This document shows, one piece after another, positions 19,203-29,312 of a stretch of 64,000 nucleotides of DNA. Location: contig JACPOK010000038.1 of NCBI GenBank assembly GCA_016191525.1, positions 182,051 through 246,050 on the forward strand, written 5' to 3'. The position numbers and the translations under genes were made by a program. Positions within the stretch are counted from its first letter, which is position 1; each line of letters starts with the position of its first letter. This DNA is from Burkholderiales bacterium (GTDB taxonomy: Bacteria > Pseudomonadota > Gammaproteobacteria > Burkholderiales > Burkholderiaceae_C). The notes below the pieces were generated by a model. It ran no database searches and was not told the origin of the DNA. It saw only the letters and a program-made list of their open reading frames with translations.

Positions 19203-19958
19203 ATGTTTCAGCTTGGCGGCAAGGTGGCCCTGGTCACGGGCGGCAACGGCGGTATCGGTCTGGGCATGGCGCGGGGGCTGGCGCAGGCCGGCGCCATGGT
19301 CGTCCTCGCGGGGCGCGACGCGGCCAAGTCGGCCGACGCCGTGAAGGCGCTGGCGGCCGAGGGCCACAAGGCCGACGCGGTGGAAGCGGACGTGACTGAC
19401 GAGGCCTCGGTGCAACAGCTTGTCGCCGAAGTGCTGCGCCGCCACGGCGCACTGCACATCCTGGTGAACAACGCCGGCACCAACATTCGCAAGGCGCCCG
19501 ACGCCATGAGCCTGGAGGAATGGACCACGGTGATGGACACCAACCTCACCAGCGCGTTCCTGTGCTCGCGCGCCGGCCATGGGCCCATGAAGCAGGCCGG
19601 CGGAGGCAAGATCATCAACATCGGTTCCATGCTGTCGATTTTCGGCGCGCCCTATGCGCCGGCTTACGGTGCCAGCAAGGGTGGCGTGGTGCAACTGACC
19701 CGCTCGCTGGCAACGGCCTGGGCGGCGGACAACATCCAGGCCAATGCGGTGCTGCCAGGCTGGATCGACACGGAGCTCACCCGCAAGGCGCGCGACCAGG
19801 TGAAGGGGCTGAATGAACGCGTCCTGGCGCGCACGCCGGCGGGCCGCTGGGGCGTGCCGGCCGACCTGGCCGGCATCGCGGTGTTCCTGGCCAGCAGCGC
19901 CTCGGACTTCGTGACCGGCACCGCCATTCCGGTGGACGGCGGCTACTCGATCTCCTGA
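19203..19958 (+). CDS. Short-chain dehydrogenase/reductase
   Basis: 251 residues, classical SDR. The cofactor motif is TGGNGGIGLGMARG, followed by NNAGTN. The catalytic Ser is in NIGSMLSIFGA and the YxxxK is YGASKGG, and it ends with VTGTAIPVDGGYSIS. AAGGAG at 19190-19195 supports ATG 19203. The overall pattern resembles gluconate 5-dehydrogenase or glucose 1-dehydrogenase type enzymes, but the substrate cannot be assigned. It is convergent with fdx, 4 bp apart. Confidence 0.9.
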   Translation: MFQLGGKVALVTGGNGGIGLGMARGLAQAGAMVVLAGRDAAKSADAVKALAAEGHKADAVEADVTDEASVQQLVAEVLRRHGALHILVNNAGTNIRKAPDAMSLEEWTTVMDTNLTSAFLCSRAGHGPMKQAGGGKIINIGSMLSIFGAPYAPAYGASKGGVVQLTRSLATAWAADNIQANAVLPGWIDTELTRKARDQVKGLNERVLARTPAGRWGVPADLAGIAVFLASSASDFVTGTAIPVDGGYSIS

Positions 19959-19962
19959 CCCG

Positions 19963-20301
19963 CTAGTGGTTTTCCTTGGCGTGGTTGATCGAGTACTTCG
20001 GGATCTCGACGGTCAGGTCTTTCTGGGCCAGGATGGCCTGGCATGACAGGCGCGAATTCGGCTCCAGCCCCCAGGCGCGGTCCAGCAGGTCTTCCTCGTT
20101 CTCGTCCATCTCGTTAAGCGAGGCGAAGCCCTCGCGCACGATGATGTGGCAGGTGGTGCAGGCGCAGCTCATGTCGCAGGCGTGCTCGATGTTGATGTCG
20201 TTGTCCAGCAGCGCCTCGCAGATGGAGGTGCCCGCGGGAACGGTCACCTCCGTGCCCTGCGGGCAGTATTCCGGGTGCGGCAGGATCTTGATGACAGGCA
20301 T
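19963..20301 (-). CDS. fdx: ISC-type [2Fe-2S] ferredoxin
   Basis: 112 residues, adrenodoxin-like. The cluster ligands follow Cx5CxxC in HACDMSCACTTCH, with the last Cys in RLSCQA. It donates electrons to the IscS-IscU complex during Fe-S assembly. It is the last gene of the isc operon and starts directly after hscA. Confidence 0.96.
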   Translation of the reverse strand: MPVIKILPHPEYCPQGTEVTVPAGTSICEALLDNDINIEHACDMSCACTTCHIIVREGFASLNEMDENEEDLLDRAWGLEPNSRLSCQAILAQKDLTVEIPKYSINHAKENH

Positions 20302-22161
20302 TTAAAGGGTCTCCACGTTCTTGCCGGACAGCGCCTTCTGGATGCTGTGGTTCATGCGCTCGGCGGCGAACGCTTCGGTGCCCTTGGCCAGGGCTTCGGT
20401 GGCGGCTTCAATGGCGGCGGCTTCTTCGCTGCCCGCGGCGGTGCTGCGAAGCTGTTCCATCAGCGCGGCGATGTCGCGCCGTTCACTGGCATCCAGGATG
20501 GCGCCGTCCGCATCCAGCGCGCTCTGAGTCGCCATCAGCATGCGCTGCGCGTCGACCTTGGCCTGCGCCACAGCGCGCGCCTTCATGTCCTGTTCCGCGG
20601 TGGAGAAGCTGTCCTGCAGCATCTTCGCGATCTGCTCGTCCGACAGCCCGTACGAAGGCTTGACGTCGATGCGCGCCTCCACGCCGCTGCCCTGCTCCTT
20701 CGCGCTTACGTTCAGCAGGCCGTCCGCATCGACGGTGAATGTCACGCGGATGCGGGCGGCGCCGGCCGCCATCGGCGGGATGCCGCGCAGCTCGAACCGC
20801 GCCAGGCTGCGGCAATCGGCCACCAGGTCGCGCTCACCCTGCACCACGTGCAGCGCCAGAGCGGTCTGGCCGTCCTTGTAGGTGGTGAAGTCCTGCGCCT
20901 TGGCGGTGGGAATGGTCTCGTTGCGCGGCACGATGCGCTCCACCAGGCCGCCCATGGTCTCGATGCCCAGCGACAGCGGGATCACGTCCAGCAGCAGCAG
21001 GTCGCCACCCGGGTCATTGCCCGCCAGCTGGTTGGCCTGGATGGCTGCGCCCAGCGCCACCACTTCGTCAGGGTTGAGGTTGTTCAGCGGTTCGCGCCCG
21101 AAGAATTCCGCCACGGCGCGCTGCACCTGCGGCATGCGGGTGGAGCCGCCCACCATCACCACGCCCTTGACCTCGTCCTTGCCCAGGCGCGCATCGCGCA
21201 GGGCCTTGCGCACCGCCGTCATGGTGCGGGCCGTCAGGTCCGCCGTAACGGCCTCGAAATCACTTTTTTGGATGGTGAATCGGGCTGCAACGCCCGCCAA
21301 CTGTGCGTGGGCAGCTATCGTTTCAGTAGCAGAGAGCGCTTCCTTGGCAGCGCGCGCAGCCATCTTGATCGCGGCCTTGTCGCCCGGCGTTTCTGCTTCC
21401 AGGCCGGCCTGGCGCAGCATCAGCGCGGCCAGCGCGCGGTCGTAGTCGTCGCCGCCCAGCGCGGAATCGCCGCCGGTGGCAATGACTTCGAACACACCCC
21501 GGGTCAGCCGCAGGACGGAAATGTCGAAGGTGCCGCCGCCCAGGTCGTACACCGCGTAGATGCCCTCGCTGCCGTTGTCCAGGCCGTAGGCGATGGCGGC
21601 CGCGGTCGGTTCGTTGATCAGCCGCAGCACGTTGATTCCGGCCAGCCTGGCCGCATCCTTGGTGGCCTGGCGTTGCGCGTCGTCGAAGTACGCGGGCACG
21701 GTGATCACCGCGCCGTACAAGTCGTCGTTGAAGCTGTCTTCGGCACGGAAACGCAGCGTGGCCAGGATTTCGGCGCTGATCTCCACGGGCGACTTTTCGC
21801 CGGCGCGGGTCTGCAGCGAAACCATGCCGGTGCGGTCGTTGAAGGTGTAGGGCAGCTTGTCGCGCCCGGCAATGTCCGCCAGGCCGCGGCCCATGAAACG
21901 CTTGACCGAGGCGATCGTGTTCTGCGGGTCCAGCGCCTGAGCGGCCTGTGCTTCATGGCCGATCTGGCGGCCGTTGTTTTCCAGGTAGCGCACCACCGAG
22001 GGGAGAATCGCACGGCCTTCGCTGTCGGGCAGGCATTCGGCCACGCCGCTGCGCACCGCCGCCACCAATGAATGTGTCGTGCCCAGGTCGATGCCCACCG
22101 CGATGCGCCGCTGGTGCGGGTCGGGGGATTGCCCGGGTTCTGAAATCTGCAGGAGAGCCAT
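20302..22161 (-). CDS. hscA: Fe-S biogenesis Hsp70 chaperone HscA
   Basis: 619 residues. Hsp70 ATPase signatures are [30 protein letters not shown] and [16 protein letters not shown]. The substrate-binding domain (about 385-520) contains [21 protein letters not shown]. It releases clusters from IscU by ATP hydrolysis with HscB. ATG 22161 is used, since the longer frame adds 31 residues unlike HscA. In-frame dispersed-repeat sequence at 21262-21330 encodes about [20 protein letters not shown] (residues ~278-300), in the ATPase domain between conserved blocks. It is probably tolerated as a surface loop. Confidence 0.96.
   Translation of the reverse strand: MALLQISEPGQSPDPHQRRIAVGIDLGTTHSLVAAVRSGVAECLPDSEGRAILPSVVRYLENNGRQIGHEAQAAQALDPQNTIASVKRFMGRGLADIAGRDKLPYTFNDRTGMVSLQTRAGEKSPVEISAEILATLRFRAEDSFNDDLYGAVITVPAYFDDAQRQATKDAARLAGINVLRLINEPTAAAIAYGLDNGSEGIYAVYDLGGGTFDISVLRLTRGVFEVIATGGDSALGGDDYDRALAALMLRQAGLEAETPGDKAAIKMAARAAKEALSATETIAAHAQLAGVAARFTIQKSDFEAVTADLTARTMTAVRKALRDARLGKDEVKGVVMVGGSTRMPQVQRAVAEFFGREPLNNLNPDEVVALGAAIQANQLAGNDPGGDLLLLDVIPLSLGIETMGGLVERIVPRNETIPTAKAQDFTTYKDGQTALALHVVQGERDLVADCRSLARFELRGIPPMAAGAARIRVTFTVDADGLLNVSAKEQGSGVEARIDVKPSYGLSDEQIAKMLQDSFSTAEQDMKARAVAQAKVDAQRMLMATQSALDADGAILDASERRDIAALMEQLRSTAAGSEEAAAIEAATEALAKGTEAFAAERMNHSIQKALSGKNVETL
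21262..21330 (-). repeat. Dispersed ~65-nt repeat, copy A, in frame inside hscA
   Basis: Head GCTAC-TGAAACG-ATAGC, mid block CAGCCCGATT at element positions 44-53, and A-rich tail from position 62. Over the first 53 bases it aligns to copy C without gaps at 38/53 identities. Orientation is the same as hscA, read in the frame starting with GCT. Confidence 0.75.
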
Positions 22162-22165
22162 GGCC

Positions 22166-22684
22166 CTATTGTCCCAGTTGATCCAGGCGCGACTCGACGT
22201 CCTTGCCAAAGCGCTCAATGAACATAAGGGCTCTGACCTGCTGCGCGGCAGCAAGGGCGTCGTTGTCGTGGTCGAGCAGCTTTTCGATCTGCGCCAGCGT
22301 TTCGCTGGCCGCCCTTTTCAGCTGGGTCTCCAGCGCTTCCAGCTGGTCCGCCGCGCCCGCCTCGTCCAGCGCCTCGCGCCACTCCATCTGCTCGACCAGG
22401 AAAGCCGCCGGCATGGCCGTGTTGTTCTCGGCATTGATCGGCGCGCCGCGCAGCTCGCACAGGTAGGCAGCGCGGGACAAGGGGTTCTTCAGCCGCTGGT
22501 AGGCCTCGTTGATGCGCACCGACCACTGCATGGCCACCCGTTGGGCGGCCGCGCCCTGGGCAGCGAACTTGTCGGGGTGGGCCTCGCGCTGGAGTTCTTT
22601 CCAGCGGGCGTCGATCGCCGCGCGGTCCTGCGCGAAGCGCGCAGGCAGGCCGAACAGCTCGAAGTCGCTGGCCTGGAGGTTCAC
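22166..22684 (-). CDS. hscB: Fe-S biogenesis J-domain co-chaperone HscB
   Basis: 172 residues. The J domain (about 5-75) has the HPD motif in REAHPDKF, and the C-terminal three-helix domain (about 90-170) binds IscU. It stimulates HscA ATPase. Its start overlaps the iscA stop by four bases and its stop is 4 bp from the hscA start. Confidence 0.95.
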   Translation of the reverse strand: MNLQASDFELFGLPARFAQDRAAIDARWKELQREAHPDKFAAQGAAAQRVAMQWSVRINEAYQRLKNPLSRAAYLCELRGAPINAENNTAMPAAFLVEQMEWREALDEAGAADQLEALETQLKRAASETLAQIEKLLDHDNDALAAAQQVRALMFIERFGKDVESRLDQLGQ

Positions 22685-23004
22685 ACCCGGAACGACTCGC
22701 CGCAGCCGCAGCGGTCGCGCTCGTTCGGGTTGTTGAACTTGAAGCCTTCGTTCAGGCCTTCGCGCACGAAGTCGAGCTCGGTGCCGTCGATATAAGCCAG
22801 GCTCTTGGGATCGATCAGCACCTTGACACCGTGGTCCTCGAAGACGATGTCCTCAGGCGCCACCTCGTCCACGTATTCCAGCTTGTAGGCCAGGCCTGAA
22901 CAGCCGGTGGTCTTCACGCCCAGCCGCACGCCGACGCCCTTGCCGCGCTTGCCGAGATAACGGGTGACGTGCCGGGCTGCTGCTTCTGTCAGGGAGATCG
23001 CCAT
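22681..23004 (-). CDS. iscA: A-type Fe-S carrier IscA
   Basis: 107 residues. The three cluster cysteines are in TTGCSGLAY (Cys35) and the C-terminal CGCGESF (Cys99, Cys101). It carries Fe-S clusters or iron to target proteins. It lies between iscU and hscB, as in other isc operons. Confidence 0.96.
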   Translation of the reverse strand: MAISLTEAAARHVTRYLGKRGKGVGVRLGVKTTGCSGLAYKLEYVDEVAPEDIVFEDHGVKVLIDPKSLAYIDGTELDFVREGLNEGFKFNNPNERDRCGCGESFRV

Positions 23005-23005
23005 T

Positions 23006-23392
23006 TCAGTGCGCGTGCTTCTTCTTGTAGTCCTCGACCGCCGCCTTGATGGCGTCTTCGGCCAGGATGGAGCAGTGGATCTTCACCGGCGGCAGAGCCA
23101 GCTCTTCGGCGATCTGGCTGTTCTTCAGTGCCGCCGCCTGGTCCAGCGTCTTGCCTTTGACCCATTCGGTCACGAGCGAAGACGAGGCGATGGCCGAGCC
23201 GCAGCCGTAGGTCTTGAAGCGCGCGTCTTCGATGACGCCGGTTTGCGGGTTCACCTTGATCTGCAGCTTCATCACGTCGCCGCAGGCGGGCGCGCCCACC
23301 ATGCCGGTGCCGACGTCTTCGTCGCCCTTGTCGAAGGAGCCGACGTTGCGGGGGTTCTCGTAGTGATCAACGACTTTTTCTGAATAGGCCAT
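23006..23392 (-). CDS. iscU: Fe-S scaffold protein IscU
   Basis: 128 residues. Cluster ligands are Cys37 (PACGDV), Cys63 (YGCGSA) and Cys106 (IHCSILAE), with the HscA recognition motif LPPVK just before the last. It is the assembly platform for [2Fe-2S] clusters in the cytoplasm. Confidence 0.97.
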   Translation of the reverse strand: MAYSEKVVDHYENPRNVGSFDKGDEDVGTGMVGAPACGDVMKLQIKVNPQTGVIEDARFKTYGCGSAIASSSLVTEWVKGKTLDQAAALKNSQIAEELALPPVKIHCSILAEDAIKAAVEDYKKKHAH

Positions 23393-23419
23393 TTGGGGTA
23401 CCTCGTTACTTCTGGTGTC

Positions 23420-24640
23420 TCAGTGCGCCGTCCACTGGATGGTGGAGATGTCGATGCCGTCCTGGTACATCTCCCACAGCGGGCTCAGGTCGCGCAGCTT
23501 GCCGACGTTCTGGCGGATGGTGGCGATGGCGTAGTCGATTTCTTCCTCGGTCGTGAAGCGGCCGATGGTCATGCGCAGGCTGCTGTGCGCCAGCTCGTCG
23601 CTGCGGCCCAGGGCGCGCAGCACATAACTGGGTTCCAGCGAGGCCGAGGTGCAGGCCGAACCGGACGACACCGCCAGGCCCTTGATGCCCATGATGAGCG
23701 ATTCGCCCTCGACGAAGTTGAAGCTCATGTTCAGGTTGTGCGGCACGCGCTTTTGCGCATGGCCGTTCAGGAACACCTGCTCCACATCCTTCAGGCCGTT
23801 CACCAGGCGGTCGTGCAAGGCACGCGCCTTGGCGTTGTCCTGCGCCATCTCGGCCTTGGCGATGCGGAATGCCTCGCCCATGCCCACGATCTGGTGCGTG
23901 GGAAGCGTGCCCGAGCGCATGCCGCGCTCATGGCCGCCACCGTGCATCTGCGCTTCCAGCCGCACGCGCGGCTTGCGGCGCACGTACAGCGCGCCGATGC
24001 CTTTGGGCCCGTAGGTCTTGTGCGAGGCCAGGCTCATGAGGTCGACCGGCAGCGTCTTCATGTCGATCTCGACCTTGCCGGTGGCTTGTGCAGCATCGAC
24101 GTGGAAGATGATGCCCTTCTCGCGGCACAGCGTACCGATGGCGGGGATGTCCTGAATGACGCCGATTTCGTTGTTGACGAACATGACGCTGACGAGGATG
24201 GTGTCGGGCCGGATGGCGGCCTTCAGGGCCTCCATGTCCAGCATGCCGTCTTCCTGCACTTCCATGTAGGTCACTTCAAAACCCTGGCGCTCCAGCTCGC
24301 GCATGGTGTCCAGCACGGCCTTGTGCTCCGTCTTCACGGTGATGAGGTGCTTGCCCTTGCTTTTGTAGAAGTGGGCGGCGCCCTTCAGGGCCAGGTTGTT
24401 CGACTCGGTGGCACCCGAAGTCCAGACGATCTCGCGCGGGTCCGCGCCGATCAGGTCGGCCACCTCGCCACGGGCCTTTTCCACGGCCGCTTCCGCTTCC
24501 CAGCCCCAGGCGTGGCTGCGGGACGCCGGGTTGCCAAAATGCTCGCTCAGCCAGGGAATCATGGCCTGAACCACGCGCGGGTCCACCGGCGTCGTGGCGC
24601 CGTAGTCCATATAGATCGGGAAATGCGGAGTCGTATCCAT
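23420..24640 (-). CDS. iscS: Cysteine desulfurase IscS
   Basis: 406 residues, class V PLP enzyme. It converts cysteine to alanine and delivers persulfide sulfur to IscU. The PLP Lys is in [12 protein letters not shown] and the persulfide Cys is in the mobile loop [15 protein letters not shown]. The N-terminus reads [16 protein letters not shown], with Gly where most family members have Ser. ATG 24640 (MDTTPHFP) is preferred to the upstream ATG seven codons earlier. Confidence 0.97.
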   Translation of the reverse strand: MDTTPHFPIYMDYGATTPVDPRVVQAMIPWLSEHFGNPASRSHAWGWEAEAAVEKARGEVADLIGADPREIVWTSGATESNNLALKGAAHFYKSKGKHLITVKTEHKAVLDTMRELERQGFEVTYMEVQEDGMLDMEALKAAIRPDTILVSVMFVNNEIGVIQDIPAIGTLCREKGIIFHVDAAQATGKVEIDMKTLPVDLMSLASHKTYGPKGIGALYVRRKPRVRLEAQMHGGGHERGMRSGTLPTHQIVGMGEAFRIAKAEMAQDNAKARALHDRLVNGLKDVEQVFLNGHAQKRVPHNLNMSFNFVEGESLIMGIKGLAVSSGSACTSASLEPSYVLRALGRSDELAHSSLRMTIGRFTTEEEIDYAIATIRQNVGKLRDLSPLWEMYQDGIDISTIQWTAH

Positions 24641-24672
24641 GGCTGGCTCTTCGGCTGGCAAGAAGGGAAAAA

Positions 24673-25212
24673 TCAGGACTTGGAGAAGATGGCGTTGCCC
24701 AGTGCGAACACTGAATTCGGCGCATTCACGCGGATGGGCTTGACCACCGGCTGGCTGGAAATCGCGCGCTTGGGACTGGGCTTGTCCTCGATGGTCACGC
24801 CCTTGGCCAACTGGTCATCCACCAGCTTCTGCAGGGTGACGGAGTCGAGGAATTCGACCATGCGCTGGTTCAGCGATGCCCACAGCTCGTGCGTCATGCA
24901 GCGGCCGCCGTCGCCATGGCAGTTTTCCTTGCCGGCGCACTGGGTCGCGTCAATCGGCTCATCGACCGAGACGATGATGTCCGCCACGGTGATCTCGGCC
25001 GCCTTGCGGCCCAGCGTGTAGCCGCCACCCGGCCCCCGGGTGGATTCGACCAGTTCGTGCCGGCGCAGCTTGCCGAACAACTGCTCGAGGTAAGACAGCG
25101 AAATCTGCTGGCGCTGGCTGATGGCCGCCAGCGTGACGGGGCCGTTGTTCTGGCGCAGGGCCAGATCAATCATTGCAGTGACCGCAAAACGGCCTTTGGT
25201 TGTGAGACGCAT
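24673..25212 (-). CDS. iscR: Fe-S-responsive regulator IscR
   Basis: 179 residues, Rrf2 family. The winged helix (about 1-75) begins [20 protein letters not shown] and includes [13 protein letters not shown]. The [2Fe-2S] ligands are the three Cys of [22 protein letters not shown] lies just upstream of ATG 25212. The holo form represses the isc operon by binding its own promoter; the matching site is at 25340-25364. A CCCGGC-TCGT-GCCGGG hairpin (25290-25305) lies in the leader. Confidence 0.96.
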   Translation of the reverse strand: MRLTTKGRFAVTAMIDLALRQNNGPVTLAAISQRQQISLSYLEQLFGKLRRHELVESTRGPGGGYTLGRKAAEITVADIIVSVDEPIDATQCAGKENCHGDGGRCMTHELWASLNQRMVEFLDSVTLQKLVDDQLAKGVTIEDKPSPKRAISSQPVVKPIRVNAPNSVFALGNAIFSKS

Positions 25213-25339
25213 CGCTAGCTCCTTATTGCCTGGCTTCGCTTCAAAACACTCCGCGGACTTGTGGCCCGGAAGCACCGTCTCCGCCCTACCCCGGCTCGTG
25301 CCGGGCCCTTGAAAACGCTTGCCTTTTTGCGCAAGGCTT

Positions 25340-25364
25340 GTTCTTGACTATTTGAGTCAACTAT
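25340..25364 (-). promoter_or_regulatory. IscR type 1 binding site
   Basis: On the minus strand the left half ATAGTTGACT, an A/T-rich middle and TAGTC match the IscR type 1 consensus (ATASYYGACT-RWWW-YAGTC) closely; the right end (GGSTAT) is weak. A possible extended -10 (TGGTATAGT, 25368-25360) overlaps it. It lies 128 bp upstream of iscR, fitting autorepression. Confidence 0.75.
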
Positions 25365-25403
25365 ACCATAAAACCCATCGAATCGCTCGGGTTACTAGAC
25401 TGC

Positions 25404-25898
25404 TCAGTCACCGGTCCCGGACAGCTTCTCCCGGATGTGCGGTACCAGCCCCGCACAGGCCGCCTCGACGTGGTCCAGCACGGCCTCAAAACCATCCCTG
25501 CCGCCGTAATACGGGTCCACCACCACCTCGCTGGGGACAGCCCCGGCGAACTCCATCAGCCGCCGCAGCTTGTGCTGGTGTCCGGCCGGGCATTCGTCCT
25601 GCAACTCGGCCAGGTTGTCCCAGTCCATGGCCAGGATCAGGTCAAAGCGCCCGAAATCGGCTTGCTTTACCTGCCGCGCCCGCAACGCCGACAGGTCGTA
25701 GCCGCGCAGTGACGCATGGTGGCGGCTGCGCTCGTCGGGCGGCGCGCCGGGATGGTAGTCATGGGTGCCCGCCGAATCGATTTCGACCTGGTCCTGCAGC
25801 CCGGCCTCGCGCACCTGGTGGCGCAGCACGCCTTCGGCCGTCGGGCTGCGGCAGATGTTGCCCATGCAGACCATCAGCACCGAATACTTCCGCGCCAC
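25404..25898 (-). CDS. Low-molecular-weight protein tyrosine phosphatase
   Basis: 164 residues. The P-loop Cx5R is CMGNICRSPT (nucleophile Cys11, Arg17), near the N-terminus, and the general-acid Asp is in VVVDPYYGG. It dephosphorylates phosphotyrosine in proteins; partners in bacteria are often capsule kinases, none of which is seen here. The start is GTG 25898, three bases after the uvrB stop, with AGAGGG eight bases upstream inside uvrB. Confidence 0.93.
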   Translation of the reverse strand: MARKYSVLMVCMGNICRSPTAEGVLRHQVREAGLQDQVEIDSAGTHDYHPGAPPDERSRHHASLRGYDLSALRARQVKQADFGRFDLILAMDWDNLAELQDECPAGHQHKLRRLMEFAGAVPSEVVVDPYYGGRDGFEAVLDHVEAACAGLVPHIREKLSGTGD

Positions 25899-25901
25899 GC
25901 C

Positions 25902-28007
25902 TCAAGCCCTCTTGCCCGCGCCGATCGGCACCACGATGTTGTCGTGCACCGCCGCGCCAAAGGCCTGCTCCTTCAGGATGGCCAGCTGGTCGCGCACCCG
26001 CGCCGCCTTTTCGAATTCGAGATTGCGGGCGTGCTCCAGCATCTGCTTTTCCAGCCGCTTGATCTCCTTGGCCACGTCCTTCTCGGACATGTCCTGCGTC
26101 ATGGCGCGCTGCAGCTCCTGCTTTTCCATCTCCTTGCTGGTTTTCTCGCTGTACACACCGTCGATCAGGTCGCGCACCTGCTTGACGATGCTGCGGGGCG
26201 TGATGCCGTGCAGCTCGTTGTGGGCGATCTGCTTCGCGCGGCGCCGTTCGGTCTCTCCGATGGCCTTTTTCATGGACTCGGTCATGTTGTCCGCATAGAG
26301 GATGGCGCGGCCGTTCAGGTGCCGCGCCGCCCGGCCTATGGTCTGGATCAGCGAACGCTCGGCCCGCAGGAAACCCTCCTTGTCGGCGTCGAGGATGGCC
26401 ACCAGCGACACCTCGGGAATGTCCAGGCCTTCCCGCAGCAGGTTGATGCCCACCAGGACGTCAAAGCTGCCCAGCCGCAAATCGCGCAGGATTTCCACCC
26501 GCTCCACGGTATCGATGTCGCTGTGCAGGTAGCGCACCTTGACGCCGTTGTCCGCCAGGTAGTCGGTCAGCTGCTCGGCCATGCGCTTGGTCAGCGTGGT
26601 GATCAGCACCCGCTCGTTCTTCTCGACGCGGATGCGGATTTCCTGCAGCACGTCATCCACCTGGTGGGTTGCGGGCCGCACCTCGACCATCGGGTCCACC
26701 AGGCCGGTGGGCCGCACGAGTTGCTCCACCACCTGGCCGGCATGCTCGTTCTCGTAGGCCGCGGGGGTCGCGGACACGAACACCACCTGGCGCATGCGGG
26801 TTTCGAACTCCTCGAACTTCAGCGGCCGGTTGTCCAGCGCCGACGGCAGGCGAAAGCCATATTCCACCAGCGTGGTCTTGCGGGCCCGGTCGCCGTTGTA
26901 CATGGCGCCCAGCTGGCCGATCATCTGGTGGCTTTCGTCCAGGAACATCAGCGAGTCCTTGGGCAGGTAGTCCGTCAGCGTGGAAGGGGGTGAGCCGGGC
27001 GGCGCGCCGGAAAGGTGGCGGGTGTAGTTTTCGATGCCCTTGCAGTGGCCCACTTCGCTGAGCATTTCCAGGTCGAACCGGGTGCGCTGCTCCAGCCGCT
27101 GCGCCTCGACCAGCTTGCCTTGCGAGACCAGCTCTTTCAGGCGCTCGCCCAGCTCCAGCTTGATGCTCTCCACCGCGGACACCACCTTCTCGCGCGGCGT
27201 CACATAGTGGCTGGACGGGTACACGGTGAAGCGCGGCACCTTCTGGCGGACGCGCCCCGTGAGCGGGTCGAACAGCGAAAGCGACTCGATCTCGTCGTCG
27301 AACAATTCCACCCGGATGGCCAGCTCGGAGTGCTCGGCCGGGAAGATGTCGATGGTGTCGCCCCGCACGCGGAAGGTGCCGCGTGAGAAATCCTGCTCGT
27401 TGCGGTTGTACTGCATGCGGATCAGCTGGCTGATGATGTCGCGCTGGCCGATCTTGTCGCCCACCCGCGTGATGAAGCGCATCTGCGTGTAGTCCTCCGG
27501 GGCTCCGATGCCGTAGATGGCGCTCACCGTGGCGACGATCACCGTATCCCTGCGCTCCAGCACGCTCTTGGTGGCCGACAGGCGCATCTGCTCGATGTGC
27601 TCGTTGATCGAGCTGTCCTTCTCGATGAACAGGTCGCGCTGGGGCACATAGGCCTCGGGCTGGTAGTAGTCGTAGTAGCTGACGAAATATTCAATCGCGT
27701 TCTTCGGGAAGAACTCGCGGAACTCGCTGTAAAGCTGCGCCGCCAGCGTCTTGTTGGGTGCGAAAACGATGGCCGGGCGGCCCAGCCGGGCAATGACGTT
27801 GGCCATGGTGAAGGTTTTGCCCGAACCGGTGACCCCCAGCAGGGTCTGGAACACCTCACCGTCGTTCACGCCTTCCACCAGCTTTTCTATAGCCTTCGGC
27901 TGGTCCCCGGCCGGCGGATAAGGCATGAACAGCTCGAACGGCGAATCAGGAAAACTGATGAACTCGCCTTTTTTCTGCTCGGGAACGACTTCGGAGACTT
28001 CGGACAT
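25902..28007 (-). CDS. uvrB: Excinuclease ABC subunit B
   Basis: 701 residues. Walker A is [15 protein letters not shown], and the beta-hairpin with [14 protein letters not shown] inserts between DNA strands. Helicase motifs include [13 protein letters not shown] and [17 protein letters not shown], and [19 protein letters not shown]. The C-terminal UVR domain ([28 protein letters not shown]) binds UvrC. It acts in nucleotide excision repair. It is divergent from the aminotransferase gene. Confidence 0.98.
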   Translation of the reverse strand: MSEVSEVVPEQKKGEFISFPDSPFELFMPYPPAGDQPKAIEKLVEGVNDGEVFQTLLGVTGSGKTFTMANVIARLGRPAIVFAPNKTLAAQLYSEFREFFPKNAIEYFVSYYDYYQPEAYVPQRDLFIEKDSSINEHIEQMRLSATKSVLERRDTVIVATVSAIYGIGAPEDYTQMRFITRVGDKIGQRDIISQLIRMQYNRNEQDFSRGTFRVRGDTIDIFPAEHSELAIRVELFDDEIESLSLFDPLTGRVRQKVPRFTVYPSSHYVTPREKVVSAVESIKLELGERLKELVSQGKLVEAQRLEQRTRFDLEMLSEVGHCKGIENYTRHLSGAPPGSPPSTLTDYLPKDSLMFLDESHQMIGQLGAMYNGDRARKTTLVEYGFRLPSALDNRPLKFEEFETRMRQVVFVSATPAAYENEHAGQVVEQLVRPTGLVDPMVEVRPATHQVDDVLQEIRIRVEKNERVLITTLTKRMAEQLTDYLADNGVKVRYLHSDIDTVERVEILRDLRLGSFDVLVGINLLREGLDIPEVSLVAILDADKEGFLRAERSLIQTIGRAARHLNGRAILYADNMTESMKKAIGETERRRAKQIAHNELHGITPRSIVKQVRDLIDGVYSEKTSKEMEKQELQRAMTQDMSEKDVAKEIKRLEKQMLEHARNLEFEKAARVRDQLAILKEQAFGAAVHDNIVVPIGAGKRA

Positions 28008-28111
28008 GGGGTGCTGACGTGTGACGTTGTGTGACAGTTAAAATTGGGGCAACCGGCAAGACTACAACAGGCCCGGCCTCTTTCGCTACTGACAACTCCC
28101 AAAGGTATTCC

Positions 28112-29308
28112 ATGTCTCTCTTCACCGCCGTCGAAATGGCCCCGCGCGATCCCATCCTGGGTCTCAACGAGCAGTTCAACGCCGATGCCAACCCGCACAA
28201 GGTCAACCTGGGCGTGGGCGTCTATTACGACGACAACGGCAAGCTCCCGCTGCTGCAGTGCGTGCAGGAAGCTGAAAAGCAGATGATGGAGGCGCCCAAG
28301 GCGCGTGGCTACCTTCCCATTGACGGCATCGCGGCTTATGACTCAGCCGTGAAGACCCTGGTGTTTGGCGCCGACAGCGAACCGGTCAAGAGCGCCCGCG
28401 TGGCCACCGTGCAAGCCCTGGGCGGCACGGGCGGGCTGAAGATCGGCGCCGATTTCCTGAAAATGATCAGCCCGGGCGCCAAGGTGCTGATCAGCGACCC
28501 CAGCTGGGAAAACCACCGCGCGCTGTTCACCCAGGCCGGGTTCAAGGTCGAGTCCTACCCCTACTACAACACCAAGGACCGTGGCATCGACTTCGACGCC
28601 ATGCTGGCCGCGCTGAACGCGGCCGCCGAGGGCACGATCGTCGTGCTGCACGCCTGTTGCCACAACCCCACCGGCTACGACATCACCGCCGGGCAGTGGG
28701 ACCAGGTCATCGCTGCCGTGAAGGCCCGCAAGCTCACGCCTTTCCTGGACATGGCATACCAGGGCTTCGGCTACGGCATTGCCGAGGACGGCGCCGTGGT
28801 GGGCAAGTTCGTGGCCTCGGGTCAGAACTTCTTCGTCTCCACCTCGTTCTCCAAGAGCTTCAGCCTGTACGGCGAGCGCGTAGGCGCCCTGTCGGTGCTG
28901 TGCCAGGACAAGGAAGAGTGCTCGCGCGTGCTCAGCCAGCTGAAGATCATGATCCGCACCAATTACAGCAACCCGCCCACCCACGGTGGCACGGTGTGCG
29001 CCATGGTGCTGAACACCCCCGAACTGCGCTCGCTCTGGGAAAAGGAACTGGGCGACATGCGCCTTCGCATCAAGCAGATGCGTGTTGCATTGGTGGAAAA
29101 GCTGAAGTCGGCCGGCGTGAAGGAAGACATGAGCTTCATCACCGACCAGATCGGCATGTTCAGCTACTCCGGCCTGTCCAAGGACCAGATGGTGCGCCTG
29201 CGAAATGAATTCGGCGTCTACGGCACCGACACCGGCCGCATGTGCGTGGCGGCGCTCAACAGCAAGAACATCGATTACGTTTGCGCCTCGATCGCGAAAG
29301 TGATCTGA
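28112..29308 (+). CDS. Aromatic/aspartate aminotransferase, class I PLP
   Basis: 398 residues, AspC/TyrB type. The PLP Lys is in FVSTSFSKSFSLYGERVG, the PLP-ring Asp in FLDMAYQGFG, and the substrate Arg near the C-terminus in DTGRMCVAALN. HACCHNPTGYD is the conserved Asn-Pro block. It transfers amino groups between aspartate/aromatic amino acids and 2-oxoglutarate. AAGG at 28101-28104 supports ATG 28112. AspC versus TyrB cannot be settled by eye. Confidence 0.94.
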   Translation: MSLFTAVEMAPRDPILGLNEQFNADANPHKVNLGVGVYYDDNGKLPLLQCVQEAEKQMMEAPKARGYLPIDGIAAYDSAVKTLVFGADSEPVKSARVATVQALGGTGGLKIGADFLKMISPGAKVLISDPSWENHRALFTQAGFKVESYPYYNTKDRGIDFDAMLAALNAAAEGTIVVLHACCHNPTGYDITAGQWDQVIAAVKARKLTPFLDMAYQGFGYGIAEDGAVVGKFVASGQNFFVSTSFSKSFSLYGERVGALSVLCQDKEECSRVLSQLKIMIRTNYSNPPTHGGTVCAMVLNTPELRSLWEKELGDMRLRIKQMRVALVEKLKSAGVKEDMSFITDQIGMFSYSGLSKDQMVRLRNEFGVYGTDTGRMCVAALNSKNIDYVCASIAKVI

Positions 29309-29312
29309 CGGT

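Noticed and set aside
20146..22071. 641-codon plus-strand open frame
   Set aside because: Antisense to hscA, with composition typical of a shadow frame.
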